DNA of 46,221 bases from Candidatus Dormiibacterota bacterium (lineage in GTDB: Bacteria > Chloroflexota > Dormibacteria > Aeolococcales > Aeolococcaceae). The stretch lies in the NCBI GenBank assembly GCA_003153125.1, contig PLWW01000073.1:1477-47697 (forward strand). Reading direction: 5' to 3'. A model generated the notes under the pieces. That model had not been told where the DNA came from. It did not search any database and worked only from the letters and a program-made list of their open reading frames with translations. Position numbers and translations under genes: made by a program. Shown piece by piece: positions 1-7,545 of this stretch (position 1 is its first letter; each line of letters opens with the position of its first letter).

Positions 1-167
1 CACGCCAGCGTTATGTCCCCAGAGGCGTCTACGGCGGTCGCCTCTTGCAGCAGCAAGCGGTCGCTTACACCGCGCAGTGACGCCGAGCTAAACGGGCGGA
101 GTCGATTGCTCGAATCTAACGCGCTAAACCGGTTAGAGAGCGAATTTGAGTACAAATCACATCGCAT

Positions 168-213
168 AACTTCCAAGCTGGATGTCGAGGGTTCGAGTCC
201 CTTCTCCCGCTCC
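168..213 (+). tRNA. partial tRNA-Gly(TCC), 3' half only
   Basis: The stretch has the anticodon loop CTTCCAA, then a T-arm with the loop TTCGAGT closed by GAGGG/CCCTT (one G-T wobble), then the acceptor strand CTCCCGC and discriminator T. This is the usual 3' half of a bacterial glycine tRNA with anticodon TCC. The 5' acceptor GCGGGAG, a D-arm and the matching 5' anticodon stem are not found in the 167 bases upstream, so the gene is not complete. CCA is not encoded (CCC follows). A 3' half-tRNA beginning at the anticodon loop is the typical product of integrase recombination at a tRNA attachment site, so this is likely an att remnant; that part is inference. It could also be a simple deletion scar. 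Confidence 0.72.
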
Positions 214-309
214 CCGTGCCCAGATTTGAGTTCCATAGCAGCGGCTTCGCGCACATTAGAGCTGGGACTATTGCGCTGCTAATCACCCCTCGACTGCCCC
301 ACCCGCGGG

Positions 310-702
310 ATGATCATCGACGAGTTCCGCGCCAACCAGGGGCGTGTGGGCGGACCCTTCGAGGGTGCACCGCTCATGCATCATCGCGGCCGGAAGAGGG
401 GCAGGGAGGACGTGCCGCCGGTAATGTTCCTCCCGTCGGATGACGACAGGGACGTGATGTACATCTTCGCGTCGAAGAACGGGGCTCCGGACAATCCCGC
501 CTGGTATCACAACCTCGTGGATGCGGGCACCGCTGACGTCGAGGTGGGCACCGATAACTTTCCTGTCTCGGTCAGTAAGGTCACCGAGCCGGAGCGCGGG
601 CGCTAGTATCCGAGCGGGCGCGTCGCTATCCCGCCTTTGGCGAATACCCCGAGAAGACGTCGGGCACACGCAAAAATCCCGGTGCTCGCGCTACGCCGCG
701 TC
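310..702 (+). pseudogene. deazaflavin-dependent nitroreductase (DDN family) relic
   Basis: The first 98 codons, from ATG at 310, read like the F420H2-dependent nitroreductase/quinone reductase family, with blocks MIIDEFRANQGRVGGPFEG and NPAWYHNLVDAG. The frame stops at 606. The family's C-terminal part is still present in other frames: SERARRYPAFGEYPEKTSG around 610-670, then KIPVLALRR around 671-702. Two small frameshifts are therefore needed to rebuild the normal protein of about 130 residues. A product made from the first frame would lack the conserved C-terminal strand. No intact partner gene lies beside it, and 703-883 downstream holds nothing recognisable. Confidence 0.75.
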
Positions 703-883
703 TGGGGCGCCGCGGGGCGTGGAGACCCGGCCGAAGTGCCCCTCGCGATCGGGCATGTAGCGCTTCTGCTGCGCCTCCCAGCGCGTACCAGTGCCGCCAG
801 TCCGGGCTCGTCGGGGTGATGCTATCGTCGGCCATTCTCGCGCGACCGCAGCCGGGCCGCGCCACCACGCGTGCTGCGAACCC

Positions 884-1759
884 CTACGACTCGAGAGACG
901 CGGCGAGGGCGATAACCGATCGGGCGCGCTCCGCCATGGCGTAGTCAATCATCTTGCCTTCGAAGTTGGCGGTGCCACGACCGGCGGCGAGCGCCTCCTC
1001 GAACGCGGTCAGCAACCGGCGGTAGTACGCCACCTCGTCCGCGCCCGGCGTGTAGATACGGTTGACCACGTCGACCTGCTTCGGATGGATGACCATCCGC
1101 CCCTTGAAACCGAGCCGCTTCGACGCGGTCGTCTCGGTGATCAGGTCCTCCTCGTGCTCGAGGTCGGCAAAGACACCGTCGATGGGGTACGCGAGCCCGG
1201 CGGCACGCGCGTCCACGACCAGCTTCGACCGCGCGTAGGCCAGCTCCGTGCCCTGCGGCGACCAGTCATAACCAACGTCGGTCTGGAAGTCGCCGTTCTC
1301 GCCGCTCGCGAGTCCGATCGACCCAACGCGAGGCGCCGCCGACGCGATCTCGTAGGCGCGCAGCAGTCCGAGGGCCGACTCCACCATCGGGACAAGGACG
1401 ATCTCGCCGAGAGGCAGTCCGGCATCGAGCTCCAGCGCGGTGAGGGACGAGTCGACCAGCCGGACCTCCTCTGCCGATTCAATCTTCGGTACGAAGAATC
1501 CCGTCGGTGCCAGCGGCGCGAGCCGGCGAAGCTCCACGTCGCTGTGCGCCTCGTGCGGGTGGTTGATGCGGACGAACACCGCACGCGGTCTGGCGGAGGG
1601 AAGAAAGGCGGCGACCTGCTCCAGCGCAGCGTCCTTCTCGGCCGCTGGAACGGCGTCCTCGAGGTCGAGGAGCAGCGCATCCGCCGCCGTCGTCAAGGCC
1701 TTCGCGAGCATGCGCTCTCGGTTTCCTGGGACGAAAAGGAAGCTACGAAACAGACGCAT
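884..1759 (-). CDS. HpcH/HpaI-type CoA-ester lyase (citrate lyase beta-like)
   Basis: A 291-residue member of the CitE/malyl-CoA/citramalyl-CoA lyase family, which reversibly splits or condenses a hydroxyacyl-CoA with Mg2+. Visible family blocks are RSFLFVPGNRERM near the N terminus, DLEDAV at 32-37, the CoA/substrate Arg in VFVRIN (about 64), the metal ligand Glu in VPMVESALG (about 127), Asp157 in the GENGDF stretch, and GFKGRMVIHPKQV (about 217-229). ATG at 1759 starts exactly at the family's N-terminal motif. The start lies 17 bases inside the preceding CoA-transferase gene, so the two are probably translationally coupled. With that neighbour, a route of activating a dicarboxylate and then cleaving it to an acyl-CoA plus oxo acid is likely. 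The substrate is not determinable. Confidence 0.85.
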   Translation of the reverse strand: MRLFRSFLFVPGNRERMLAKALTTAADALLLDLEDAVPAAEKDAALEQVAAFLPSARPRAVFVRINHPHEAHSDVELRRLAPLAPTGFFVPKIESAEEVRLVDSSLTALELDAGLPLGEIVLVPMVESALGLLRAYEIASAAPRVGSIGLASGENGDFQTDVGYDWSPQGTELAYARSKLVVDARAAGLAYPIDGVFADLEHEEDLITETTASKRLGFKGRMVIHPKQVDVVNRIYTPGADEVAYYRRLLTAFEEALAAGRGTANFEGKMIDYAMAERARSVIALAASLES

Positions 1760-2996
1760 GCGGTGAGCCGGCTCCAGCGTGCTCGAACACCACATCGCCG
1801 GCGAGCAGCGCGTCGACCCGAGCGTCGGGGTACCCGGCCACATCGCGTAGAACGCTGCGACTGTGCTCGCCGAGCAGCGGTGCGCCGGTGTAGGCGGGAT
1901 CCGGGTCGTTGGCGAAACGAATCGGGTTGGCGAGCATGCGGATCGATCCCAGCGGCTCGACCGGCACGTCGACGATGCCGCCGGTGGCAGCGAGGGTCGG
2001 ATGATCGAGCGCCTCGGCCACCGTGTTGACCGGCCCGGCGGGAACCTCGCCCTCGCGGAATCGCCGGAGCCAGTCGTCGCTGTTCCGCTCGCGGATGCGC
2101 GTCTCGAGGATCGGCACCAGCTGCTCGCGGTTGGCGACACGATCCCTGTTCAGCGCGAAGCGCGGATCGTCGGCGAGTTCGGGTAGCTCGATGACTGCGC
2201 AGAAGCGCCGCCACAGGCTCTCCTCACGGGTGGCCACGACCACCCAGCCGTCGGCCGTCTGGAATGCCTGCCATGGCACGGCGTAGGCGTGCGCCGAGCC
2301 CCACGCGTGGGGGACCTTCCCGGTGTTGAGGTACATGGTGGCGTCGTAACTGAGCAGGAATGTCATCGTCTGGAACATCGACAGCTCGACGAACTGTCCC
2401 CGCCCGGTCCTCTCGCGGTCGATCACAGCGGCGAGCACCGCCGGCACCGAAAAGACGGCGCTGCCGAGGTCGGCAAGAGGGACCCCCTCGCGCGCCGGCG
2501 GCCCGCCCGGATCTCCGGTGACCGACATGTGCCCGGTCATGCCCTGGTGGATGAGGTCGAAGGACCGGGAGTCACGGTCCGGCCCTCTCTGGCCAAATCC
2601 GCTCACCGAGCAGCAGATGATTCGAGGGTTGATGCGCGACAGTGTCGCGTAGTCGACCTGGAGGCGCTCGACGACACCGGGCCGGAAGTTGTCGATGACC
2701 ACGTCGGAGTTGCGCACCAGGTCGTGAAACGCGGCGAGGCCCGCCTGCTTCTTGAGGTCGATGGCGATGCTCTTCTTGCCGCGATTCATGGTCAGGTGGA
2801 TGGCGCTGACGCCGCCGACGGTTGCCTGGTCGGGGTTGCGCCCCAGGTCGCCGCGAGGCGGCTCCACCTTGATCACCTCAGCGCCCAAATCGGCGAGGAT
2901 CATGCCGCCGTACGTGCCGGCGATGATCTGGCCGAGTTCGAGGACGCGTATTCCCGACAGCGGCGCGGTGTTGGAGCGCACGGTGTTTCTCGTCAT
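1743..2996 (-). CDS. CaiB/BaiF family (family III) CoA-transferase
   Basis: A 417-residue type III acyl-CoA transferase. The N terminus SGIRVLELGQIIAGTYGGM, the segment DLGAEVIKVEPPRGD and NRGKKSIAIDLK (residues 71-82) are typical. The catalytic aspartate that forms the aspartyl-CoA anhydride is Asp176 in GVPLADLGS. Full length for the family (about 400). It starts 9 bases after the LysR gene and overlaps the lyase gene behind it, so regulator, transferase and lyase form one operon. Family members move CoA between carboxylates such as succinate, mesaconate, itaconate, citramalate or aromatic acids. The adjacent HpcH-type lyase favours a C4-C5 hydroxy-dicarboxylate (citramalyl-CoA-like) substrate, which is inference. 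Confidence 0.9.
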   Translation of the reverse strand: MTRNTVRSNTAPLSGIRVLELGQIIAGTYGGMILADLGAEVIKVEPPRGDLGRNPDQATVGGVSAIHLTMNRGKKSIAIDLKKQAGLAAFHDLVRNSDVVIDNFRPGVVERLQVDYATLSRINPRIICCSVSGFGQRGPDRDSRSFDLIHQGMTGHMSVTGDPGGPPAREGVPLADLGSAVFSVPAVLAAVIDRERTGRGQFVELSMFQTMTFLLSYDATMYLNTGKVPHAWGSAHAYAVPWQAFQTADGWVVVATREESLWRRFCAVIELPELADDPRFALNRDRVANREQLVPILETRIRERNSDDWLRRFREGEVPAGPVNTVAEALDHPTLAATGGIVDVPVEPLGSIRMLANPIRFANDPDPAYTGAPLLGEHSRSVLRDVAGYPDARVDALLAGDVVFEHAGAGSPHASVS

Positions 2997-3005
2997 TCAG
3001 CTAAT

Positions 3006-3920
3006 TCAGTCGACGGTGGCGCGAACCACCTCGGTAAGCAGGGTGCGAACCGCCTGGATCGCCGGGCTCGGCTGCCGCTCGTCGTAGGCATAGCCGAGCA
3101 TCACTGGTGCGAGGGTATCGGCGATCTCGAGCTCCCGCACAGTGTCATCATGCAGCTCGACCCTCGCAGCCTGGGCCGTCAGCATTCCCACTCCGACCTC
3201 GGCCCCGACGTATGCGAGCAGCTGGTACACCGACTGCACCTCGACAGCAATCGTCGGGCGGTAGCCGGCGCCGGCGCAGTTGGTCTCGAGCCAGCGGCGT
3301 GATGGGTTGCCCGCTTCGAACGTTACCCACTGGTCGCTCGCCAGCTCGCTGAGCGCCACCTTCTTGCGCGAGGCGAGCGGGTGGGTGCAGGGCACGACCA
3401 GGCACAGGCGCACCGGCTGCACCTCCTCGAAGGTCAGGCCGTGGGTATCCGTGGGCAGGTAGACGACGCTGAGGTCGAGTGACCCGGAGCGAAGCCTGTC
3501 GATCAGGACGTCGGTGACATTCTCCTCGACCTGGAGGAGGAGCCCCGGGTGGCGATCGGCGAGGTGGTGGAGCAAGGGGCCGAGCAGCAATCGGCTGACC
3601 GTCGAGACCATGCCGAGGCGCACGGTGCCTTTGCTGAGGCCACGGTACGCGCGCATGTCCTCCTCTGCGCGAGCAACGCAGTTGAGGATGAGCCGGGCGT
3701 GCCCGTTCAGGGCGGCACCGGCGGGTGTCGGAACGACGCCGCTGCGACGCCGTTCGAGGAGCGGCTGACCCACCTGGGCCTCGAGCCGCTTGATCGCCTG
3801 CGACACGGCCGACTGCACCAGGTGCAGGTGTTCACCGGCCCGCGCCATACCGCCGGCCTCGATGACCGCCGTGAGAGCTCGCAGGTCGCGTAGTTCGAGC
3901 ACGCCGGATAACCCCCGCAC
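3006..3920 (-). CDS. LysR-family transcriptional regulator
   Basis: A 304-residue LysR-type regulator. The N-terminal winged HTH runs about residues 9-66 (LELRDLRALTAVIEAGGM, then QSAVSQAIKRLEAQVGQPLL and the wing PTPAG). The rest is the periplasmic-binding-like effector domain (from about 95, TVRLGMVSTVSRLLLGPLL). The range uses GTG at 3920; a second GTG at 3902, just before LELRDL and preceded by a G-rich stretch, would match the usual LysR N terminus equally well. It reads in the same direction as the CoA-transferase with a 9-base gap, so it is co-transcribed with its likely targets and also faces the divergent aldehyde dehydrogenase at 4132. The effector is unknown, probably an acid or CoA-pathway intermediate. 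Confidence 0.88.
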   Translation of the reverse strand: MRGLSGVLELRDLRALTAVIEAGGMARAGEHLHLVQSAVSQAIKRLEAQVGQPLLERRRSGVVPTPAGAALNGHARLILNCVARAEEDMRAYRGLSKGTVRLGMVSTVSRLLLGPLLHHLADRHPGLLLQVEENVTDVLIDRLRSGSLDLSVVYLPTDTHGLTFEEVQPVRLCLVVPCTHPLASRKKVALSELASDQWVTFEAGNPSRRWLETNCAGAGYRPTIAVEVQSVYQLLAYVGAEVGVGMLTAQAARVELHDDTVRELEIADTLAPVMLGYAYDERQPSPAIQAVRTLLTEVVRATVD

Positions 3921-3992
3921 AGGACAGACAGAGCAGATGAGACGCAGCGCCGGCGTACGCGGAGCCGACCGCTCTGACTAGGGCCGTGACCC

Positions 3993-4006
3993 ATCGCAGC
4001 GGCGAT
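3993..4006. promoter_or_regulatory. candidate LysR operator (ATCGC-N4-GCGAT)
   Basis: A perfect 5-bp inverted repeat with a 4-base centre sits in the 211-base divergent spacer between the LysR gene (starts 3920) and the aldehyde dehydrogenase gene (starts 4132). Its size and shape are close to the T-N11-A boxes bound by LysR proteins. The role is inferred only from symmetry and position. Confidence 0.35.
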
Positions 4007-4115
4007 CAGTCGGGGCGGCCTTCCGAGCGTACTCGATCACTCGCGTCGATGGCCACCGTACGAAGCCGGCGGTCCTGACGCGACATGCAGGTCATCCCCA
4101 AAGTAGGGTAGGAGC

Positions 4116-4139
4116 ATGCGGACGGCCTTTCATGACTGA
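4116..4139 (+). CDS. possible 7-codon leader peptide
   Basis: An ATG at 4116 lies 5-6 bases after the only good Shine-Dalgarno-like stretch in the region (GGTAGGAG, about 4107-4114). It opens a short frame (Met-Arg-Thr-Ala-Phe-His-Asp-stop) that ends at 4139, across the ATG of the aldehyde dehydrogenase at 4132 and in another frame. The dehydrogenase ATG itself has no close ribosome-binding site, so it could be translated by reinitiation after this leader. It may equally be chance, with the Shine-Dalgarno serving the 4132 start at unusually long spacing. Confidence 0.3.
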   Translation: MRTAFHD

Positions 4140-5640
4140 CCCCGCGGTTGATGGTCCGATGGCCGCCTCCGGATCGGCCGCCGCCGAGCGCTCCGCAACT
4201 GCCTCGGTCCCCAAGCAGCTGCGGATCGGCCCCTCGTGGCGCGACGCCAGCGCCGCGACGGGGCTGGCGGTGGAGGACCCCTCGACGGGAGAGACACTCG
4301 CCGAGGTCGCGGATGCCACTCCGACTGACGGCCTTGCGGCCCTGCTTGCAGCGCACCACAGCCAGGCATCATGGGCATTGACCGCGCCGCGCGTCCGCGG
4401 CGAGATCCTGCGCCGAGCTTACGAGAGGATCACCGCGGATTCCGCCCGGCTGGCGCTGCTGATAACGCTGGAGATGGGCAAGCCGCTGGCCGATTCGCTA
4501 TGGGAGGTCGGTTACGCCGCCGACTTCTTCCGATGGTATGCCGAGGAGGCGGTGCGGACCGACGGTGCTTACGCCACCGCGCCGGCGGGCGGCGGCCGGG
4601 TCCTCACCATGCGGCAGCCGGTGGGTCCCTGCCTTCTGATCACTCCGTGGAACCTGCCTTTGGCCATGGCGACGCGCAAGATCGGTGCCGCGCTGGCGGC
4701 CGGGTGCACGGCCATCCTCAAGCCTGCGGAGCAGACGCCCCTGACCGCGCTGGCCCTCACCGAGATCTTGTTGGACTGCGGCGTCCCAGAGGGGGTCCTC
4801 AACACCGTGACCACCTCCGACCCCGGTCCGTTGGTGGCGGCGGTGATGGCCGATCCGCGCCTCCGCAAGGTGTCCTTCACTGGGTCGACCGACGTCGGCC
4901 GCATCCTCATCGCCCAGTCGGCCTCGCAGGTCCTCCGCGTGTCGATGGAGCTGGGTGGGAACGCCCCCTTCCTCGTCTTCGCCGACGCCGACGTGGCCGC
5001 CGCCGTCGAGGGCGCGGTACTCGCCAAGATGCGCACCAACGGCGAGGCGTGCACCGCCGCCAACCGCCTCTATATCGCTCGCGACATCGCCGACGAGTTC
5101 ACCGAGCGTCTGACGGCGCGGCTGGCCGGGATGAGGGTGGGGCGAGGCACCGAACCTGGCGTCGAGACGGGTCCACTCATCGACGCCGCAGCACGTGGCC
5201 ACGTCGACCGCCTGGTCCGCGACGCGGAGAGGCGGGGGGCCCGCGTCGCCACCGGCGGCCACACCATGCCCCGTGCCGGGCACTTTTTCGAGCCGACACT
5301 GTTGGCCGGCGTCCCGGCGGACGCGCTCATGCTGCGCGAAGAGATCTTCGGCCCGGTCGCTCCGTTGATCACATTCGACGATGAGGCGGACGTCGTCACC
5401 GCCGCCAACGACACCCAGTACGGGCTGGCGGCCTATATCTACACCCGCGACCTGGGACGTGCCCTTCGCGTCGCGGAGCAGCTGGAGGCAGGGATGGTCG
5501 CGCTCAATCAGGGAACCGTGGCCAATTCGTCGGCGCCGTTCGGCGGCATCAAACACTCCGGCTATGGTCGCGAGGGTGGACGCGAAGGGATCGGCGACTA
5601 CCTCGCCATCAAGTACGTGGCCATCAGCCTGCCCGACTGA
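4132..5640 (+). CDS. NAD(P)-dependent aldehyde dehydrogenase, succinate-semialdehyde-dehydrogenase-like
   Basis: A 502-residue ALDH superfamily enzyme that oxidises an aldehyde to the acid. Catalytic elements: Asn174 in TPWNLP, Lys197 in ILKPAE, general base Glu273 in MELGGNAPF, and nucleophile Cys307 in NGEACTAANR. The run ELGGNAPFLVF followed by a Cys in the TAANR context is most like GabD-type succinate semialdehyde dehydrogenases. The first 30 residues look non-conserved, and a second in-frame ATG at codon 10 is possible. It is transcribed away from the LysR operon and converges with the SDR that ends 6 bases later. A short-chain semialdehyde is the likely substrate; the exact one is unknown. 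Confidence 0.9.
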   Translation: MTDPAVDGPMAASGSAAAERSATASVPKQLRIGPSWRDASAATGLAVEDPSTGETLAEVADATPTDGLAALLAAHHSQASWALTAPRVRGEILRRAYERITADSARLALLITLEMGKPLADSLWEVGYAADFFRWYAEEAVRTDGAYATAPAGGGRVLTMRQPVGPCLLITPWNLPLAMATRKIGAALAAGCTAILKPAEQTPLTALALTEILLDCGVPEGVLNTVTTSDPGPLVAAVMADPRLRKVSFTGSTDVGRILIAQSASQVLRVSMELGGNAPFLVFADADVAAAVEGAVLAKMRTNGEACTAANRLYIARDIADEFTERLTARLAGMRVGRGTEPGVETGPLIDAAARGHVDRLVRDAERRGARVATGGHTMPRAGHFFEPTLLAGVPADALMLREEIFGPVAPLITFDDEADVVTAANDTQYGLAAYIYTRDLGRALRVAEQLEAGMVALNQGTVANSSAPFGGIKHSGYGREGGREGIGDYLAIKYVAISLPD

Positions 5641-5646
5641 CGTCGC

Positions 5647-6408
5647 TCAGGTGGTGGTGCGCCCGCCGTTGATGCCGATGGTCTGGCCGGTGATGTAGCG
5701 GCTGTCGTCGCTGACCAGGAAGGCGATGCAGTTGGCCACGTCCTCCGGCGCTCCGACGTCCCCGAACGGGATGCTCGCGCGCATGCGGTCCATCATCGCA
5801 GGCGGCATCTTGGCGATCGCGTTAGTGGCGATGGTGCCCGGAGCGACGGCGTTGACGTTGACCCCGGCAGGTGCGAGCTCCATCGCCAGCGCGCGGGTGA
5901 AGCCGATGATCCCGCTCTTGGCGGCCGCGTAGTCCACCCAGCCGCGGTCAGGCCGCCGCGCGATGTCGGACGAGATGTTGACGATCTTCCCGGTCTGCCG
6001 CTCGCGCATCTGCGGGACGACCTGGCGGCTGCACAGCATGGCGCTCGTCAGGCACATGTCGAGGACGCCGCGCCATGTCTCGGGCTCACTCTCCCAGAAC
6101 TCGCTCGCCTTCTCCTGGGCGCTGCGCCCCACGAGGTTGACGAGGATGTCGATCGGGCCGCGGGAGACGAGGATCTCTGCAAGCGTCTCCCGAACCGCGT
6201 CCGCGTCCGTGCAGTCGAGGACGACCGGGTGCGCCTCGGCGCCCCGGTGTGCCGCGTCACTGCACACCACCGAGAGCGCGGCCGGCGCGATGTCGATGGC
6301 AATGATCGTGCGTGCGCCGTCCTCGGCGAGCCGCCTCACAGTGGCGCCGCCGATGCCACCGGCGGCGGCGGTGACGATCGCTGTCCTCCCGTCGAGCCGC
6401 CCGCCCAC
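5647..6408 (-). CDS. short-chain dehydrogenase/reductase (SDR)
   Basis: About 253 residues from GTG at 6408, two bases after the stop of the enoyl-CoA hydratase gene. An in-frame upstream extension would overlap that gene by more than 60 bases, so the GTG is preferred. The classical SDR catalytic set is present: Ser146/147 in KIVNISS, Tyr160 and Lys164 in YAAAK, and the C-terminal ITGQTIGINGG. Two signatures are altered: the nucleotide-binding TGxxxGIG reads TAAAGGIG, and the usual NNAG reads NLVG (residues 91-94). Family members are NAD(P)-dependent 3-hydroxyacyl or alcohol dehydrogenases. Following a hydratase in the operon, it may oxidise the hydroxyacyl product. Confidence 0.85.
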   Translation of the reverse strand: MGGRLDGRTAIVTAAAGGIGGATVRRLAEDGARTIIAIDIAPAALSVVCSDAAHRGAEAHPVVLDCTDADAVRETLAEILVSRGPIDILVNLVGRSAQEKASEFWESEPETWRGVLDMCLTSAMLCSRQVVPQMRERQTGKIVNISSDIARRPDRGWVDYAAAKSGIIGFTRALAMELAPAGVNVNAVAPGTIATNAIAKMPPAMMDRMRASIPFGDVGAPEDVANCIAFLVSDDSRYITGQTIGINGGRTTT

Positions 6409-6410
6409 CC

Positions 6411-7229
6411 CTACCGGCCCTCGAACCGTGGCGGCCGCTTCTCGGCGAACGCCCGGGCGCCCTCGGCCCGATCCCAACTTCGGTAGGGGTTGGGACCAAC
6501 ATCGAGACGCAAGCCGACGGCCACGGGCATGTCCAGGGTCTTCACCGCCGTCTCCTTCATACGCTGGACGGAGAGTGGCGCGTTGGCGGCGATCCGGTGG
6601 GCCAGGGCAAATGCCTCACTGTGCAGCTCTGCGGCCGAGACCACCCGGTTGATCAGTCCCCAGCGCTGCGCGTCCTCCGCGCTCATCGGGTCGCCGGTGA
6701 ACAGCATGGCGAGGGCAACGCCCAGGGGCAGGTGACGCGTCAGCGCCACCGACCCGAACGGTGCGCCCATGCCGACTTTGGCCTCCGGGAAGGCCAGGGT
6801 CGCGGCCGGCACAGCAAGGCGGATGTCGCAGGCGAGCGCCAATTCGAACCCGCCACCCATGGCGTGGCCATTGAGCGCTGCGATGGTCGGCTTGTAGGTG
6901 CCGTACACGACCTCGTAGAGAGTGCGCTCGAGTTGAGCTGTCGGCGGCCGAAAGCGCTCGCCGCGCCCATCCGCCTCGGCGATCTCCTTGAGATCGGCGC
7001 CGGCGCAGAAGACACGGTCTCCCGTCGCCGTCAGCATGATGACGCGTACGGCGGGATCGTCAGAAGCGTCGAGGAAGGCGTCGCTCAGCTTCCGGCGCAG
7101 CGAGGAGGACAGCGCATTGGCCCTGGCAGGCCGGTTGATGGTGAGCACCCGGACATGCGCCGCATCCTCGATGAGGAGGTCGGCGTTGCCCTCGGATGCG
7201 ACGCTGGCAGGCACCGGCTCAGCCCTCAT
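6411..7229 (-). CDS. enoyl-CoA hydratase/isomerase family (crotonase) protein
   Basis: A 272-residue crotonase-fold protein. The oxyanion-hole blocks are CAGADL (75-80) and HAMGGGFELALACDI (122-136). Both glutamates used by true hydratases are present: Glu129 in GGGFELA and Glu149 in AFPEAKVGMG. Hydration of an enoyl-CoA is therefore feasible, not only isomerisation. Its ATG lies 11 bases inside the end of the muconolactone-isomerase-like gene, and its stop is followed after 2 bases by the SDR start, giving a tight three-gene unit. The C-terminal end AEKRPPRFEGR is typical of the family. The acyl chain is unknown. Confidence 0.9.
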   Translation of the reverse strand: MRAEPVPASVASEGNADLLIEDAAHVRVLTINRPARANALSSSLRRKLSDAFLDASDDPAVRVIMLTATGDRVFCAGADLKEIAEADGRGERFRPPTAQLERTLYEVVYGTYKPTIAALNGHAMGGGFELALACDIRLAVPAATLAFPEAKVGMGAPFGSVALTRHLPLGVALAMLFTGDPMSAEDAQRWGLINRVVSAAELHSEAFALAHRIAANAPLSVQRMKETAVKTLDMPVAVGLRLDVGPNPYRSWDRAEGARAFAEKRPPRFEGR

Positions 7230-7530
7230 CCTGATGGATCTGGGTGGCGATGGCGTGGTCGGGATACTGCGGGTGGGCCAGCAGCGGCGTCACCCGGATG
7301 TCGCTGAAGTAGACGAAAAGCGGCAGGGCGGTCAGCTCGGCGCGAAGCGCGTCGCCGTCGGGGACGTCCCACACGCCGATGATCCCCCTGCCGTTGGCCT
7401 TTCGCCACAGGCGCAGCATGACTCCCTTCTTCCACTGCGCCTCGACGGCCGTCCATTCGGCCTGGAACACCTCCTCGCGACGTTCCCCGAGGCGGTAGAA
7501 GTCGATATCGGTGTCGACTAGGAACAGCAT
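7219..7530 (-). CDS. muconolactone delta-isomerase-like protein
   Basis: A 103-residue protein of the muconolactone isomerase (CatC-like, ferredoxin-like alpha/beta) family. It has the length of the family (about 90-110), an opening beta strand MLFLVDTDIDF, a helix with EVFQAEWTAVEAQWKKG, and the recognisable stretch RGIIGVWDVPDGDALRAEL followed by LPLFVYFSDIRVTPL. CatC converts muconolactone to 3-oxoadipate enol-lactone in the ortho pathway. No other ortho-pathway gene is present here, so the true substrate may be a different lactone or unsaturated acid. It starts 15 bases after the upstream SDR with a GGAGAG stretch ahead of the ATG, and is coupled to the hydratase gene behind it. Confidence 0.75.
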   Translation of the reverse strand: MLFLVDTDIDFYRLGERREEVFQAEWTAVEAQWKKGVMLRLWRKANGRGIIGVWDVPDGDALRAELTALPLFVYFSDIRVTPLLAHPQYPDHAIATQIHQDEG

Positions 7531-7545
7531 GAGCGCCAGCTCTCC

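Noticed and set aside
13..282. 89-codon frame over the tRNA fragment
   Set aside because: It runs straight through the half tRNA, has no family resemblance and no ribosome-binding site.
791..3302. Long plus-strand frames opposite the lyase, CoA-transferase and LysR genes
   Set aside because: They are Arg/His-rich antisense readings of well-recognised minus-strand genes, as expected at high GC.
4498..5556. 352-codon minus-strand frame inside the aldehyde dehydrogenase
   Set aside because: The plus-strand ALDH has every catalytic residue; the antisense frame is low-complexity.
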